From assembly GCA_900544065.1 (NCBI GenBank), contig UQTR01000034.1, positions 1-18,593 of the forward strand: a DNA stretch of 18,593 nt, given 5' to 3'. The stretch's first letter is position 1. Every line of letters begins with the position of its first letter. Both the position numbers and the translations under genes were made by a program. The DNA is from an uncultured Collinsella sp. Its GTDB lineage: Bacteria; Actinomycetota; Coriobacteriia; Coriobacteriales; Coriobacteriaceae. Below are positions 6,102 through 12,526 of this stretch, piece after piece. Under the pieces are notes generated by a model that had not been told where the DNA came from, made no database searches, and was given only the letters and a program-made list of their open reading frames with translations.

Positions 6102-6951
6102 GGATTAGCTCCTGGGCCAGACGGACAAAGTCGGCAACATCAAGCGTCTCGGCGCGCGTGGTTGGTGCGATACCGCAAGCCTCAAAGGCGGCATCGAGCA
6201 CGTCCTTGGCAAAGCCGTTGGCGCTCATGGAATTACGGATGGTCTTGCGACGCTGAGCAAATGCAGCGTCAATCACGCGGGCCACAAATTCGCGATCGAG
6301 CCCCTCGGGCACCACGCCGTCAACACGGTCGATACGCACGACGGCCGAGTCCACGTGCGGCGCCGGCATAAAGCAACGCGGCGGCACCTCAAAGCGACCC
6401 GTCACCTGCGCATACAGGCCGAGCTTTGCCGTATAGCCGCCATAGGTCTTGTTGCCCGGCGCTGCGGCAATGCGATCGGCAACCTCCTTTTGCACCATGA
6501 CGACGGCACGCTTGAGCGCCGGCATCGTCTGGAAGAACTGCAGGATGATTGTCGCCGCCACGTTATAGGGCAAGTTCGCGACAAATACCGTGGGCTCGCC
6601 GCCGGCGGCCTGCTCAATCTGCTCCGGGCCCACCTTGAGCGCATCGCCCATGATAAAGCGGAAGTTGGCATAGTCGGCGGCGTGGGCGTCAAGCACCGGC
6701 TCAAGCTCGGGATCGGCCTCGATCGACGTAACGCACGCCGCCTCCTGCAGCAACGCAAGTGTCAACGTGCCGCAACCCGGACCCACCTCGAGTACGCGCT
6801 CGTCACCTGCAAGCTCGGCAAGCTCGCAGATACGCTCGATCACATGATTGTCGATTAGAAAGTTCTGGCCCAGGCGATGCTTAGTCGCAAGGCCAAACTC
6901 CTCTAGCAGCTCCCTGGTGGCCGTGGGGTTTGCCAAAGGCGAAGTTGTCAT
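6091..6951 (-). CDS. rsmA: 16S rRNA (adenine1518/1519-N6)-dimethyltransferase
   Basis: RsmA/KsgA adds two methyl groups to each of A1518 and A1519 in helix 45 of 16S rRNA, a late step of 30S assembly; loss gives kasugamycin resistance. The 286-aa product shows KHRLGQNFLID at the N-terminus, the SAM-binding motif EVGPGCGTLT, the catalytic NLPYN motif, the FMPAPHVDSAVV segment and the C-terminal FAQRRKTIRN helix. The ATG at 6951 has AAGGAGG 6 nt upstream. The terminator at 6981-7019 separates it from metG, so it may have its own promoter or depend on read-through. It is followed by overlapping tatD. Confidence 0.97.
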   Translation of the reverse strand: MTTSPLANPTATRELLEEFGLATKHRLGQNFLIDNHVIERICELAELAGDERVLEVGPGCGTLTLALLQEAACVTSIEADPELEPVLDAHAADYANFRFIMGDALKVGPEQIEQAAGGEPTVFVANLPYNVAATIILQFFQTMPALKRAVVMVQKEVADRIAAAPGNKTYGGYTAKLGLYAQVTGRFEVPPRCFMPAPHVDSAVVRIDRVDGVVPEGLDREFVARVIDAAFAQRRKTIRNSMSANGFAKDVLDAAFEACGIAPTTRAETLDVADFVRLAQELIHDA

Positions 6952-6980
6952 GGTTGCCTCCTTAGCATGATGGCGGCGTC

Positions 6981-7019
6981 TTGAAACAAAAGGGCATGGA
7001 CCGTGGCGGCCATGCCCTT
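6981..7019 (-). terminator. Terminator after metG
   Basis: A perfect 10-bp stem (AAGGGCATGG in both strands' sense, 6990-6999 with 7010-7019) with a 10-nt loop is followed on the minus strand by TTTTGTTT. It lies 43 nt past the metG stop. Confidence 0.8.
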
Positions 7020-7061
7020 ACAGCTAAACAGCAAATTGCCGATATGGCGCTCGCGCGGTCT

Positions 7062-8663
7062 CTACGCCAGACGCGGGAACAGCGGATCGCCCTTCTCGAC
7101 GGGCTGACCACCAGCAAGCAGGCCCCAAGTGCAAATGCCCTTGAGGTCGTCGCTCGCGGCCTCGTCCTCGCAGGACAGGCGGCGCAGGGCCTCGGCAGAA
7201 GTCTGGGGCATGAGCGGCATCAGCAGGTGAGCGGCAATGCGGATGGCCTCGAGCAGGTTGTAGATCACAAACGCCAGCTCGTCAGCCTTGGCCTCGTCCT
7301 TGGCAAGTGCCCAAGGCTCGGAGTCCTCGATGTAGTGGTTGGCGGCGTGGATGAGCTCCATGACCTCATCCTTGGCTCCGCCGTAATCGAGCACGTCCAT
7401 CTTGGCCATGTAGCGGTCGACCAGGCCATCGGCGATCTTTGCCAGCGGGTTGTCGAACGCATCGAACGATGCGGGCTTGGCGGGCGCGCAACCGTCAAAA
7501 TACTTGCCGCTCATGTTGAGCGAACGCGAGATAAGGTTGCCCCAGCTGTTGGCCAGGTCGGCGTTGTAGACCTGCTCCATGCGGTCGAAGCTGATGGCGC
7601 CGTCGGTACCGGGGACCACATCGGTCATAAAGTAATAACGATAGCCCTCGACGCCCAGCATATCGATGACATCCTGCGGGGCGATGGCGTTGCCACGGCT
7701 CTTGGACATCTTCTCGGCCTTACCGGTCTCGGCATTGCGCACGGTCAGGAAGCCATGGGCAAAGACGTGCTCGGGCAGGGCCTCGCCAATGGCCATGAGC
7801 ATGGCCGGCCAAATGACGCAGTGGAAACGGATGATGTCCTTGCCCACGATGTGGAACTGCGCGGGCCAGCGATAGGCCAGCTCGGCACGGGCCTCGTCGG
7901 TATCGACACCGTAGCCGACAGCCGTCATATAGTTGAGCAGCGCGTCGAACCACACATAGGTCACGTGGCCCTCGTCAAACGGAACCTGAATGCCCCAGTC
8001 AAAGCTCGTACGGCTCACGGAAAGGTCGTTGAGGCCGCCCTCGACAAAGCTGCGCACCTCGTTCATACGGAACGCGGGCTCGACAAAGTCGGGGTGCTCG
8101 TCATAGAGCTTGAGCAGCTTGTCCTGGAAAGCGGAAAGCTTAAAGAAGTAGGACTCCTCCTGCACGCGCTCGAGCGGACGGTGGCAGTCGGGGCACAGGT
8201 GCTGGCCGACGCTGCCGTACTCCTCGTCACCCTTCTGGACCTGCGTGTCGGTGAAGTAGGTCTCGTCAGGCACGCAATACCAACCGTCGTAGCTGCCCTT
8301 ATACAGGTAGCCGGACTCCTTCATGCGCTCCCACAGGTACTGCACGGCATGATGCTGGCGCGGCTCGGTGGTGCGGATGAAGTCATCGTTGGAGATCTCG
8401 AGTTTGCTCCAAAGCTCCTTGAAGTGCGGGGCCTGGCTGTCGGTCCACTCCTGCGGCGTCATGTTGTGCTTGGCAGCGGCCTCGGCGACCTTCTCGCCGT
8501 GCTCGTCCATGCCAGTCAGGAACTTGACGTTATAGCCGGCAGAGCGACGATAGCGAGCCTGGACGTCGGCGATGATGGTGGAATAAGCCGTGCCCAGGTG
8601 CGGATCGGCGTTGACGTAGTAGATGGGCGTCGTGATAAAGAACGAAGGCTTGCTTTGATCCAT
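7062..8663 (-). CDS. metG: Methionine--tRNA ligase (MetRS)
   Basis: Class I synthetase that charges initiator and elongator tRNA-Met. The start at 8663 (MDQSKPSFFITTPIYYVN) gives the standard N-terminus; GGAGG lies about 9 nt upstream. The catalytic Rossmann fold is split by the connective domain with cysteine knuckle residues (YCVPDE and CPDCHRP). The FLTGMDEHGEK motif and the KMSKS loop (EKMSKSRGN) are intact, and the anticodon-binding helical domain follows (YNADLANSWGNL onward). The HIGH signature reads PHLGTAY, with threonine at its last position. The 533-aa form lacks the C-terminal tRNA-binding OB domain found in longer MetRS. It lies 69 nt downstream of rsmI and is closed by a terminator at 6981-7019. 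Confidence 0.96.
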   Translation of the reverse strand: MDQSKPSFFITTPIYYVNADPHLGTAYSTIIADVQARYRRSAGYNVKFLTGMDEHGEKVAEAAAKHNMTPQEWTDSQAPHFKELWSKLEISNDDFIRTTEPRQHHAVQYLWERMKESGYLYKGSYDGWYCVPDETYFTDTQVQKGDEEYGSVGQHLCPDCHRPLERVQEESYFFKLSAFQDKLLKLYDEHPDFVEPAFRMNEVRSFVEGGLNDLSVSRTSFDWGIQVPFDEGHVTYVWFDALLNYMTAVGYGVDTDEARAELAYRWPAQFHIVGKDIIRFHCVIWPAMLMAIGEALPEHVFAHGFLTVRNAETGKAEKMSKSRGNAIAPQDVIDMLGVEGYRYYFMTDVVPGTDGAISFDRMEQVYNADLANSWGNLISRSLNMSGKYFDGCAPAKPASFDAFDNPLAKIADGLVDRYMAKMDVLDYGGAKDEVMELIHAANHYIEDSEPWALAKDEAKADELAFVIYNLLEAIRIAAHLLMPLMPQTSAEALRRLSCEDEAASDDLKGICTWGLLAGGQPVEKGDPLFPRLA

Positions 8664-8732
8664 GGGGTTTGTCCTCCAGAAAAACGTTGCATACAGGGGA
8701 TGATTCTAGCGCAAGGGCTGGATATCCTCCAT

Positions 8733-9611
8733 CTATTGCATATCGAGCACCATGGCATAGACATCGCGCTTGCGGCGCGAGTACTTCTGAGACAGGCGCT
8801 TTGCCACCGCAGAGGCGGGCTCCCCCTCCTCGAGCGCGGTGCGAATGTCCTCGCGTAGGGCTTCGTCAGGGTCTACCGCTGCGGCTCCAACCGGCGCGAT
8901 ACCGGCCTCCTCATCCTCGCTCGGCGGCGCGATGACCAGCGCGATCTCGCCCTTTACCTCGCCACGGGCACGCAGCTCCTCGGTTAGCTGGGCGGCGGAT
9001 CCACGCAAGACTTCCTCGTGCAGTTTGGTGAGCTCGCGGCAGACGGCAACATCGCGCTGGGGAAAGACCTCGGCCACGGCCTCGAGCGTCGCGACGATGC
9101 GATGTGGAGACTCGTAGAAGATGAGCGCGCCGGGGACGACGGCAAGGCGCTGCAGTCGGCGCACGCGGTCGCCGTGCTTGCGACCCAAAAAGCCTTCGAA
9201 GAAGAAATGCTCGCAGGGAATACCGGACGATACGAGCGCCGTGACGCAAGCAGAGGGGCCGGGAATAACCTCGACAGGCACATCCGCCTCGCGCGCCGCC
9301 TCAACCAAAGCCTGGCCGGGATCAGACACGCTCGGCATACCGGCATCCGAGGCAAAGGCGAGGGTCTCCCCCGCCAGCAAGCGGTCGACCAGGCCGGCTG
9401 CGCGACTTGCGATCACGTTCTCGTCGCAACGAACGAGCGGCTTGGAGATGCCTAGGTGCATCAGCAACTTTGAGGTCACACGCGTGTCCTCGCAGCAGAC
9501 GGCGTCGGCGGCGGCAAATGCCTCGCCGACGCGCGGAGACAAGTCGCCCAGGTTACCGATGGGCGTACCGACCACATAAAGTTTGCCCGTGCGGGCGCTG
9601 TTTTGCGTCAT
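8733..9611 (-). CDS. rsmI: 16S rRNA (cytidine1402-2'-O)-methyltransferase
   Basis: RsmI methylates the 2'-hydroxyl of C1402 in the decoding centre of 16S rRNA with S-adenosylmethionine. It belongs to the tetrapyrrole methylase fold. Family motifs are all present: LYVVGTPIGNLGDLSPR at the N-terminus, EDTRVTSKLL, SDAGMPSVSDPG, and VIPGPSACVTALVSSGI. FFEGFLGRK and YESPHRI follow, then ELTKLHEE. The C-terminal extension (about residue 240 onward, DEALREDI...YSRRKRDVY) is the usual helical tail. Length is 292 aa. ATG at 9611 has only a weak AGG upstream, and the gene starts 6 nt after the GH5-like gene stops, so it is probably translated by coupling with that gene. Confidence 0.96.
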   Translation of the reverse strand: MTQNSARTGKLYVVGTPIGNLGDLSPRVGEAFAAADAVCCEDTRVTSKLLMHLGISKPLVRCDENVIASRAAGLVDRLLAGETLAFASDAGMPSVSDPGQALVEAAREADVPVEVIPGPSACVTALVSSGIPCEHFFFEGFLGRKHGDRVRRLQRLAVVPGALIFYESPHRIVATLEAVAEVFPQRDVAVCRELTKLHEEVLRGSAAQLTEELRARGEVKGEIALVIAPPSEDEEAGIAPVGAAAVDPDEALREDIRTALEEGEPASAVAKRLSQKYSRRKRDVYAMVLDMQ

Positions 9612-9617
9612 ATCAAC

Positions 9618-10679
9618 CTATTCAATCATGCCGCGCTCGAGCGTGCCGAGCGCCGCGCGGGCGTCCCATGCTGCAATACGCTTCTCGGTCTTCCACGTTT
9701 GGAAGAACCAGCCAGCCGCCGGCGCAAACGATGCCAGCTGGTTGGCGATAAACACGCGCTCGTAGGCATTGCGGCCCTCGGGCGTAACCGACGAGTTGGC
9801 AAAAATCGCCGCACCCGACCATTCACCAACCAAAACGGGGAATCCGGTCGAGATTGCCTCCTTGAGCTCACGCTTGTTGCGCGAAATCGCCGTCGTCAGA
9901 CCGCGGGGGCTCGTGATGTCGAGCGCATACTCGTCGCGGTAATGGTACAGGTGAAGGTCCATGTAGACGTTCTTGTACTTGGCACCGCGCATAAAGTGCT
10001 TCCACTCGCCAGGGTGTCCCGAAGAGGAAAAGACGACAATCTTGTCCTCGGGCATATACGAACGAACGAGCTCGTACGCATCACGATAGAAGTTGCGCAG
10101 GTAGTGCGCCGGAATACCGTCTGTCATGGTAAAGAGGCTCTTGCGTACGCTCATCTGCGGCGTATCCAACAGCTCGATGCCTAGCAGGCTCTCGGCCTCG
10201 CCGTAGCGATCGGCCAGGCGCTCGAGCACATCGAGCGCAACGTGACGGCCATTGGTGGACGAATGCCACTCAGCGACGACTTCCGGCGTCGTGGGCGAAT
10301 CGTTGGAATCGCCCTGGCCGCCCGGCACCGTCGCCAGATCGAGCAGTACGCGGATGTTGTACTTGTCGGCCCACTCAATAGCACGGTCGATATAATCGAC
10401 GACCGAGATGTAGGAAGCGTCAGACTCCTGCGAACCAAAGGCATACCACGGCACCGGCAGGCGCACGGCGTTGAGACCGATCTGCGCCATACGACGAAAA
10501 TCGTCCTCACTCACAAACGTCTCGTAATGGCGACGCATACGCTCGTTATAGGCAGCGGTGCCCATGGCCTCCTGCAGCTCGGCTGCATTGGATGCTCCGG
10601 TCGCTGCATAGAGCGACGGGGTCACCCAGGGCTCGGGAATAAACCAGCCAGAGAGATTAACGCCGAGAATCCTCTCCAT
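9618..10679 (-). CDS. GH5-like protein (exo-beta-1,3-glucanase type), acid/base residue missing
   Basis: A 353-aa (beta/alpha)8-type protein resembling fungal exo-1,3-glucanase-like GH5 enzymes. It shows GVNLSGWFIPEPWVTPSLY at residues 6-24, GLNAVRLPVPWYAFG (68-82), DLATVPGGQGDS (114-125), DLHLYHY (241-247), VGEWSGA (284-290) and GWFFQTWKTEK (323-333). Glu286 fits the catalytic nucleophile. The NEP motif that holds the general acid/base reads Asp172-Thr173-Pro174 (codons GAT ACG at 10166-10161), so normal retaining hydrolysis is doubtful. The ATG at 10679 follows AAGGGGG. A longer in-frame reading to 10934 adds residues unlike any domain or signal peptide, so the protein is probably cytosolic. 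It sits 6 nt before rsmI, apparently in one operon. The true role is unknown. Confidence 0.85.
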   Translation of the reverse strand: MERILGVNLSGWFIPEPWVTPSLYAATGASNAAELQEAMGTAAYNERMRRHYETFVSEDDFRRMAQIGLNAVRLPVPWYAFGSQESDASYISVVDYIDRAIEWADKYNIRVLLDLATVPGGQGDSNDSPTTPEVVAEWHSSTNGRHVALDVLERLADRYGEAESLLGIELLDTPQMSVRKSLFTMTDGIPAHYLRNFYRDAYELVRSYMPEDKIVVFSSSGHPGEWKHFMRGAKYKNVYMDLHLYHYRDEYALDITSPRGLTTAISRNKRELKEAISTGFPVLVGEWSGAAIFANSSVTPEGRNAYERVFIANQLASFAPAAGWFFQTWKTEKRIAAWDARAALGTLERGMIE

Positions 10680-10844
10680 CACGGCCCCCTTCGAATCGCG
10701 CAGGTCGAGCCTGCATCGTATTGCATAGGAAAAGTATCGTTTTGAGTATACCCGCGCGTGCGGACAGGCGACCGAACGGTCTACAAAGTGATGCAAAAGT
10801 GGGAGGAATGTCCGGGCAGACGGAACCCGAGATGCACACGCCAA

Positions 10845-11111
10845 GATGCACGCGCGCTCCGGAAGTAGGCGGCCGGAAAGCGTGCCCCGTTTTTTCGCAA
10901 AAGACTGGGGTGCATTTTCCGTTCGAGGCCTCAACCGGAAAATGCACCCCGTTCTGAGCGCAGGATCTGGGACGCAGTTTCCGCCAAGGGCCGCAAAAGG
11001 AAAGCGCGTCCCATTCTGACGCCGGATTCCGGGTCACGCTTTCCCAAGCGGCCTCAAAGCGGAAAACGTATCCCGCTCTGAAGCCAAATACCGGGACGCA
11101 GTTTCCGCGGG
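10845..11111. repeat. Tandem palindromic array, 62-nt period
   Basis: Units of 44-nt imperfect palindromes start at 10907, 10969, 11031 and 11093 (the last truncated at 11111), each followed by an 18-nt linker: exactly 62 nt apart. A degenerate unit occupies 10845-10888. Left arms read like GGGACGCAGTTTCCG, right arms like GGAAAACGYRTCCC, with a central GGCC. The unit at 10907-10950 has a perfect 15-bp stem. Linkers are also related (consensus RYTCTGANGCCRGATNCC), so these are true tandem repeats. 62 is not a multiple of three, so the array is not coding. It lies between tRNA-Phe and the GH5-like gene. The rest of the gap, 10680-10844, shows a bare TATACT on the minus strand near 10745-10750 without a -35 box, and nothing else I can support. 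Confidence 0.85.
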
Positions 11112-11118
11112 TCTCTCG

Positions 11119-11150
11119 ATAAAAGAAAAGGACCCCTTTGCAGAGGCCCT
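11119..11150 (-). terminator. Duplicated terminator, distal copy
   Basis: Minus strand AGGGCCTCT-GCAA-AGGGGTCCT followed by TTTCTTTTAT. This is the second copy of the tRNA-Phe terminator, with one G-T pair replacing A-T. Confidence 0.75.
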
Positions 11151-11181
11151 AGTCAATTCAAGGTGGCGGGGAAGGGAATCG
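11119..11181 (-). repeat. 63-nt direct repeat, distal copy (duplicated tRNA-Phe 3' end and terminator)
   Basis: Matches 11305-11367 at 62 of 63 positions. On the minus strand it carries the last bases of the tRNA-Phe T loop, T-stem and acceptor 3' strand, the trailer, and the terminator. The single difference (C at 11147 against T at 11333) changes an A-T pair to a G-T pair, so the terminator stem survives. No tRNA 5' part is attached. The array of 62-nt units is truncated 7 nt before this copy begins. Confidence 0.9.
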
Positions 11182-11304
11182 CGCCCGCGCTCCGCGCGGA
11201 CGGACCGCTGCGGCGCTTCCGCGCCTTGCGAGCTCCGCTGGCAAACGCTCACGCGTTTACTCAGCTCCGCGCCCTCACGGGGTTCGATTCCGTGTAGGAA
11301 CCAC
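11182..11304. other. 123-nt GC-rich hairpin island between the direct repeats
   Basis: No gene is supported. The segment is packed with short inverted repeats: GGCGC/GCGCC (11212-11225), AAACGC/GCGTTT (11243-11258) nested within GAGCT/AGCTC (11230-11267), and CACGG/CCGTG (11276-11294). The last one encloses GGTTCGATT, a tRNA T-loop-like motif on the plus strand, opposite to tRNA-Phe. GCTCCGC occurs three times. It may be a remnant or passenger of the event that duplicated the tRNA 3' end. Confidence 0.6.
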
Positions 11305-11336
11305 ATAAAAGAAAAGGACCCCTTTGCAGAGGTCCT
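11305..11336 (-). terminator. Terminator of tRNA-Phe
   Basis: Minus strand AGGACCTCT (11328-11336) pairs with AGGGGTCCT (11315-11323) across a GCAA tetraloop, then TTTTCTTTT. It follows tRNA-Phe after a 13-nt trailer. Confidence 0.88.
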
Positions 11337-11349
11337 AGTCAATTCAAGG

Positions 11350-11367
<18 letters not shown>
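11305..11367 (-). repeat. 63-nt direct repeat, tRNA-proximal copy
   Basis: Covers the 3' end of the functional tRNA-Phe from within the T loop, its trailer and its terminator. The near-identical partner is at 11119-11181. Repeated tRNA 3' ends in direct orientation are the classic footprint (attL/attR) of tyrosine-recombinase elements that integrate into tRNA genes. Confidence 0.9.
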
Positions 11368-11422
<55 letters not shown>

Positions 11423-11454
11423 ATTTGAGGTGTGCCTTGTTTCAAGGCTTGATT

Positions 11455-11482
11455 AGTATAACCAAGGACGCGCTCCGGTCAA
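11455..11482 (-). promoter_or_regulatory. Promoter of tRNA-Phe
   Basis: Minus strand: -35 TTGACC (11477-11482), 16-nt spacer, -10 TATACT (11455-11460). A small stem-loop GCCTTG-TTT-CAAGGC (11433-11447) lies between the -10 and the mature 5' end (11422) and may be part of the precursor removed by RNase P. The rest of 11483-11557, up to the antitoxin stop, shows nothing I can support. Confidence 0.8.
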
Positions 11483-11557
11483 CCGAGAATTTTAAAAAAG
11501 TTTTTGAGTGCGGCATCGGCCACGACCTCGATCCTATAGAACGGCACGTCAGAAGCA

Positions 11558-11845
11558 TCAACCGGCAGCAAGAAGTTTTTCGCTCAGGGCCGCACGGGCA
11601 AACTCACTTGGCGTCATCCCCTCGGCAGCCGCCCGCCGACGAATAGCTTCCTTCATTCCCAGAGGAATCTTGACCGATAGCGTTGCCGTCCCCTCACCTG
11701 AGAGCGGGGGCCGTCCATGCACGATCCCACCAACGGTGTGTTCGCCATCCGGAAACTCTCCGCGCTCGTACGACTCACACCACGCGTCAATCATTTCATC
11801 CGTTACAACCCGACCATTAGCGGTCGTATATGTCTTGCCCATCAT
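11558..11845 (-). CDS. Ribbon-helix-helix antitoxin-like protein
   Basis: A 95-aa protein. The N-terminal half (TYTTANGRVVTDEMIDAWCE onward, then HGRPPLSGEG) resembles the toxin-binding or linker part of many CopG-type antitoxins. The C-terminal half (TLSVKIPLGMKEAIRRRAAA, then EGMTPSEFARAALSEKL) is a clear ribbon-helix-helix DNA-binding domain: one strand and two helices. It starts at ATG 11845, overlapping the upstream toxin-like stop as ATGA, with AAAGGGG just upstream; a second ATG follows directly. By analogy with such pairs it should neutralise the partner and repress the shared promoter, where an inverted repeat is seen at 12134-12148. The exact family is not identified. Confidence 0.8.
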   Translation of the reverse strand: MMGKTYTTANGRVVTDEMIDAWCESYERGEFPDGEHTVGGIVHGRPPLSGEGTATLSVKIPLGMKEAIRRRAAAEGMTPSEFARAALSEKLLAAG

Positions 11846-12108
11846 CGACCCCTTTGCCGTGCTCGCTCAATCTCTTGCCAGAATTTCTTCTGAACCGGAG
11901 ACATGGCATGAATAATGAGCCATCCACGAATTAGTTCGACCGCAACAAGTTCCACACTTCGACCGTCTGGAAGCCATCCAATGGCAAGCCATCTCGGCGG
12001 CTCGTCCTCCGACTCGCGGCGAATACACTCGGTAACCGCGCGCCAGGCACCAAGCACCTGCTTTTCCGTCAGGTGTTTTTTGGCGTTGGGATGGATCTCA
12101 ACATCCAT
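11842..12108 (-). CDS. Putative toxin of a type II toxin-antitoxin pair (BrnT/RelE-like size)
   Basis: An 88-aa basic protein (HPNAKKHLTEKQVLGAWRAV near the N-terminus, WLAIGWLPDGRSVELVAVEL in the middle, IIHAMSPVQKKFWQEIER near the end). Gene order (toxin first), small size, 4-nt overlap with an RHH antitoxin gene and the predicted helix then beta-sheet pattern resemble BrnT/RelE-type RNases. I cannot place it in a named family or point to catalytic residues with confidence; the histidines near positions 6, 12 and 67 are candidates only. The start at 12108 is set by GGAGGAG upstream; an in-frame upstream extension to 12456 would overlap the DUF192 gene and is not credible. Confidence 0.7.
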   Translation of the reverse strand: MDVEIHPNAKKHLTEKQVLGAWRAVTECIRRESEDEPPRWLAIGWLPDGRSVELVAVELIRGWLIIHAMSPVQKKFWQEIERARQRGR

Positions 12109-12133
12109 GCATCTTCTCCTCCATCTTACCCAA

Positions 12134-12163
12134 TTTCGTATGACGAAAGTCCGCTGTCGCCAA
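12134..12163 (-). promoter_or_regulatory. Candidate promoter and operator of the toxin-antitoxin pair
   Basis: Minus strand: -35 TTGGCG (12158-12163), 17-nt spacer, -10-like TACGAA (12135-12140). A perfect inverted repeat TTTCGT-3 nt-ACGAAA (12134-12148) covers the -10 box, 26 nt before the toxin-like start. RHH antitoxins typically autorepress through such repeats, so this is a plausible operator. The -10 match is weak. Confidence 0.45.
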
Positions 12164-12166
12164 TTC

Positions 12167-12526
12167 TTACGCCGGCACTTGTTGGAGGGCGGGAGGTATA
12201 GCGAGTATGGAAGGCCGCTCCAGTACTGCCCAGGCGCCTGGGTGGGAGCACGTGCGCCAGGGGCGAACGTTTTCGCAGCAAGCAAGGACATTGCCGTTGC
12301 GATCGATAAAGGCGATGTCGATGGGATAGGCCATAAAGCAGGTGTGAACCGAGAAGCAGCGCGGAAACGCCATAACAAGCGGCAGTCCGCTGGCGGCAAT
12401 CGGCCGCCGTCCCAGCATGCCACGCAGACGCACGGTAAACGACTCCGCCACCACAAACTCGGCCGGCGTCCAGCCCAACCTGTTGAGCGCCCGCGCGTAG
12501 GCGATATAGGACGAGATCGCGGTCAC
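12167..12526 (-). CDS. DUF192 family protein at the end of the Tad operon
   Basis: A protein of about 119 aa carrying the DUF192/UPF0127 core: RLRGMLGRRP at the start, then FSVHTCFMAYPIDIAFIDRN and GNVL, and a terminal GAWAVLERP. The fold is a small beta barrel of unknown function. The GTG start at 12526 overlaps the TadE-like stop as GTGA and has AGGGG upstream. An in-frame ATG at 12547 (MASRGG) is the alternative and would overlap by 25 nt. No signal peptide is seen. The overlap indicates translation coupled to the pilus genes and suggests a role in pilus processing or assembly, but this is inference from position alone. Confidence 0.78.
   Translation of the reverse strand: MTAISSYIAYARALNRLGWTPAEFVVAESFTVRLRGMLGRRPIAASGLPLVMAFPRCFSVHTCFMAYPIDIAFIDRNGNVLACCENVRPWRTCSHPGAWAVLERPSILAIPPALQQVPA

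Noticed and set aside
10745..10750. TATACT as promoter of the GH5-like gene
   Set aside because: No recognisable -35 box lies 15-19 nt upstream, so I do not list it as a promoter.
10680..10934. N-terminal extension of the GH5-like protein
   Set aside because: The in-frame upstream sequence has no domain or signal-peptide character and covers part of the palindrome array; the ATG at 10679 has a good Shine-Dalgarno and starts right at the conserved domain.
10845..11111. CRISPR array
   Set aside because: The regular spacing is suggestive, but the 18-nt linkers are related to each other, the 44-nt units are diverged, and no cas gene is in the window. Tandem palindromic repeats explain it better.
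11034..11342. 102-codon minus-strand reading frame over the tRNA-Phe repeats
   Set aside because: It is built from the direct repeats, terminators and GC-rich island; the repeated peptide KGSFSF is just the terminator translated. Not a gene.
12109..12456. Upstream extension of the toxin-like gene
   Set aside because: It would run antiparallel in frame through the DUF192 coding region with poor composition; the ATG at 12108 has a strong ribosome-binding site.
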